Source: Brachypodium distachyon
Taxonomy: Eukaryota > Streptophyta > Magnoliopsida > Poales > Poaceae
NCBI RefSeq assembly: GCF_000005505.3
Contig: NC_016131.3
Location: 73,139,855 to 73,203,854, forward strand
Reading direction: 5' to 3'
DNA length: 64,000 nucleotides
The notes below the pieces were generated by a model that was given only the letters and a program-made list of their open reading frames with translations, did not search any database and had not been told where the DNA came from. Positions 61,880 to 64,000 of the stretch are shown here, piece after piece. Both the position numbers and the translations under genes were made by a program. How positions within the stretch are numbered: the stretch's first letter is position 1; the number at the start of each line of letters is the position of its first letter.

Positions 61880-62994
61880 GAGTGCTTTTCAAGAACTCAA
61901 AACAAGCATCCAATCTCCCAAGTAGAAAGTGTGTCTATGTTGCCCTCAGTTTTTGGTCATGATGATAGGCACAGGTCACAATATTTGGAGTTGTTATCCA
62001 GACAGTAGTGATCAGGTGATCGGTGAATTATCATCAGCCTTGTCTGTGCATGTGACAACTGAAGATGGCACTTTGTACTTCTAGACTAGTTCATGTTCAG
62101 CCATAGGAAAAATAGTTTATTTCAGTTACCAAACTAGTGTACAGAATAGGAATGAATAGGAATCTGTCGAAATGAAGCTTTGCGTTAGGTTTAGACTCAT
62201 GGTCAAGTTACATGGCAAATGTAAGTTTTTGCTTGAAGGTTTAGAACTCTGAAGCATTATCTTGAAGGTTTCAACATTCAAAAGCTTGCTTGAAGGCATG
62301 GGCTGCTAAATCGAGAGAATGATGCCTTGTACCATCACTTGTTAGTTTGAGCACGGCGAAGATGCACTCGTGCAATCCCAAATTGTCTTCTGGCCTGGGT
62401 AAGTATCACCGGAACTACTTATCTTTTCTATTTTGAAAAATACAAACCATTCCGTTAGTAAAACCCAGTGGCATGTTTAACTGACCTTACTTACATCCTC
62501 ATATTACAGAATAGCACACAGATGAGCAGAGCACCTGCATTGTTTGCCAAAGGCAAGAATAGCATCAAGCTCATCATCTCCAGAGTGTAAATTTGCATTT
62601 CTGCTGAGATACTAGATCAGCATTAGCAGCATCCAATCCTGTGTATATGCCGGGCCTGGATATATCCGAGTGTTTCTCATGCATGACAGGCATGCAGGGG
62701 CTGTCTAGACTCCTAGACAACTTCTAGCTGGCACGCGTGAGATGTTTTCTTTTCCTCTTTCTTGGAGAACAATGGAATGTTAAAACATTTTTTTGGTTGA
62801 GAAATAATCTTCTGTATTAATTGCCCTCGAGTTTACAGCTGTACATTTTGCTTCAGAGATCGCCCAAAATCTGCATGTATCAGTCTCTGATGTTCCTATG
62901 TTGCAATCAATCATGAGTAAGTAACACCAATCGAACAGGTCTTATGGCCTACTGTCACACAGAAATAACAGATGGAATCCATCAGTAAACGTCG
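61880..62994. other. Convergent 3' spacer
   Basis: Between the 3' ends of NLP1 (+) and the receptor-like kinase (-). It should hold both 3' UTRs. I see no gene or repeat. Confidence 0.6.
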
Positions 62995-64000
62995 TCACGG
63001 CTTGCCGCCGGAGCTCCGGTACGGCGACCGGCGCGGCGGCGGCAGCGAGTCCCGGGTCCCTCTGGACGTCTTCGCTGCGGCCATGGACTCGATCTCCTCA
63101 AGCTTAGCGACGACGTCATCCATGGAGGGCCGGGTCTTGGGATCCCCGCAGAGGCACCGGTGGGCCAGCCTGGCGGCCCGGAGCGCGGCCTTGGGCGGGT
63201 ACTGGCCCGCGAGCCGGGCATCCATGAGGCCCGCGAGCTTCCGGCCGCTGCTGCCGGAGCCTGAGCCTGCGCCGGCCCCGGCGATGTAGGGCCGGGCCCA
63301 GTCGACGAGGCTCTGCTGGTGGCTGGGCCGGTTGAGGTCGTGGGCTCGCAGCCCAGTAAGCAGCTCCAGCAGCACGACGCCGAAGCCGTAGACGTCGCTC
63401 TTGACGTACAGGTGGCCCGTGGCCACGTACTCCGGCGCCGCGTAGCCGTAGGTCCCGATGATACGCGTCGTCACGTGCGACTTCCCCGCCGCCGGCCCGT
63501 GCTTCGCCAGCCCGAAGTCCGACAGCTTCGGGCTGAAGTCCTGCGTGTGGTTCAGTTCGGTTCAGTTCAGACAGAGACAGGGGTCAGACTTTGGGACCTG
63601 AAAATCTCTACTGAAACTCTGTTCTGAGCTCGGAGAATGCGGATGCTTATTACGGAGTCGAGAAGGATGTTGGAGGCCTTGAAGTCGCGGTAGATGATCT
63701 GGGCGTCGGGTGAGTGGAGGAAGGCGAGGCCACGGGCGGCGCCCACGGCGATCTTCAGCCTCGTGTCCCACGACAGCGGCTCGAACGCTGCGCCTCCTGC
63801 GCGCGAGATCAACGTGAGGATCAGACAATTGCAATGCAGTTGCGGTGTTGGAGATCAAATGTGGAAGAAGTCGGGGCTTTATGTGATTACTCCTGAAGAG
63901 GTGGTTCTCGAGGCTGCCTTTGGGCATGAACTCGTAGACGAGGAGCAGCTCCCGGTCCTCGCCGCAGTAGCCCAGCAGCTTCACCAGGTTCGGGTGCGAC
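62995..64000 (-). CDS. Receptor-like cytoplasmic kinase (RLCK-VII), partial
   Basis: A serine/threonine kinase of the PBL/APK1 type that relays signals from plasma-membrane receptors. The window cuts it: exons 63891-64000 (incomplete), 63654-63796 and 62995-63540 code for the C-terminal part. It reads [34 protein letters not shown], the catalytic loop [25 protein letters not shown], the activation segment [20 protein letters not shown] and [25 protein letters not shown] in place of HRDxK is usual in this subfamily, and the catalytic Asp, Lys and DFG are all present, so it is an active-type kinase. The tail after the kinase domain is Ser/Pro/Arg-rich and ends SSGGKP. The ATP-binding loop and N-terminus lie beyond the window. 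Confidence 0.93.

Overview
The window is nuclear DNA from a grass, most likely a pooid (Brachypodium or a Triticeae or oat relative). The evidence is GC-rich first exons, many small introns with GT-AG borders, numerous Stowaway MITEs with CTCCCTCCG ends, and a solo LTR that opens like BARE1/Angela/WIS copia elements. Gene density is high, and the repeats are mostly small non-autonomous elements. From memory, rice has a catalase (CATC), an NLP gene (NLP1), cpSRP43 and 4CLL4 close together near the end of chromosome 3S, so this looks like the collinear block. That placement is recalled, not computed.

Layout. Positions 1-6.9 kb hold no gene I can recognise, only a Stowaway element, a LINE 3' relic and small tandem duplications. 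6,954-11,138 (-) is a five-exon peroxisomal 4-coumarate:CoA ligase-like gene ending in SKL. 11.4-17 kb is a cluster of transposable elements: two TIR elements, a fold-back MITE, a LINE RNase H relic, and a solo copia LTR with a perfect AGTAC duplication at the edge of a MITE. 17,238-18,437 (+) is intronless cpSRP43. 18,818-21,747 is a non-autonomous CACTA element with a perfect TCT duplication. 22.3-24.7 kb carries two small secreted cysteine-rich (defensin-like) genes, the second preceded by three 114-bp tandem repeats and a TATA box.

26,765-29,365 (-) is LTO1, a chloroplast VKOR-thioredoxin fusion. 30,281-35,161 (-) is a 14-exon class II tRNA nucleotidyltransferase/poly(A) polymerase gene. 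37,045-41,742 and 43,142-47,325 (+) are two tandem copies of the ubiquitin receptor DSK2 (ubiquilin). Insertions private to one copy or the other date them after the duplication. 48,620-51,257 (+) is a 492-residue catalase and 58,335-61,879 (+) is an NLP (RWP-RK/PB1) nitrate-response regulator. 62,995-64,000 (-) is the 3' part of a receptor-like cytoplasmic kinase that runs off the window.

The genes do not form an operon or dedicated pathway; they are ordinary housekeeping, signalling and redox genes. Two act in the peroxisome (4CLL and catalase), two in the chloroplast (cpSRP43 and LTO1), and one probably in an organelle (the nucleotidyltransferase). I assembled the coding models by hand from splice borders and reading-frame continuity, and in each complete model the exon lengths sum to a multiple of three. 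I did not find a clearly new biological system. The least ordinary parts are the defensin-like pair with its repeat array, the recent DSK2 duplication, and the non-autonomous transposons that carry GC-rich, coding-like central DNA.
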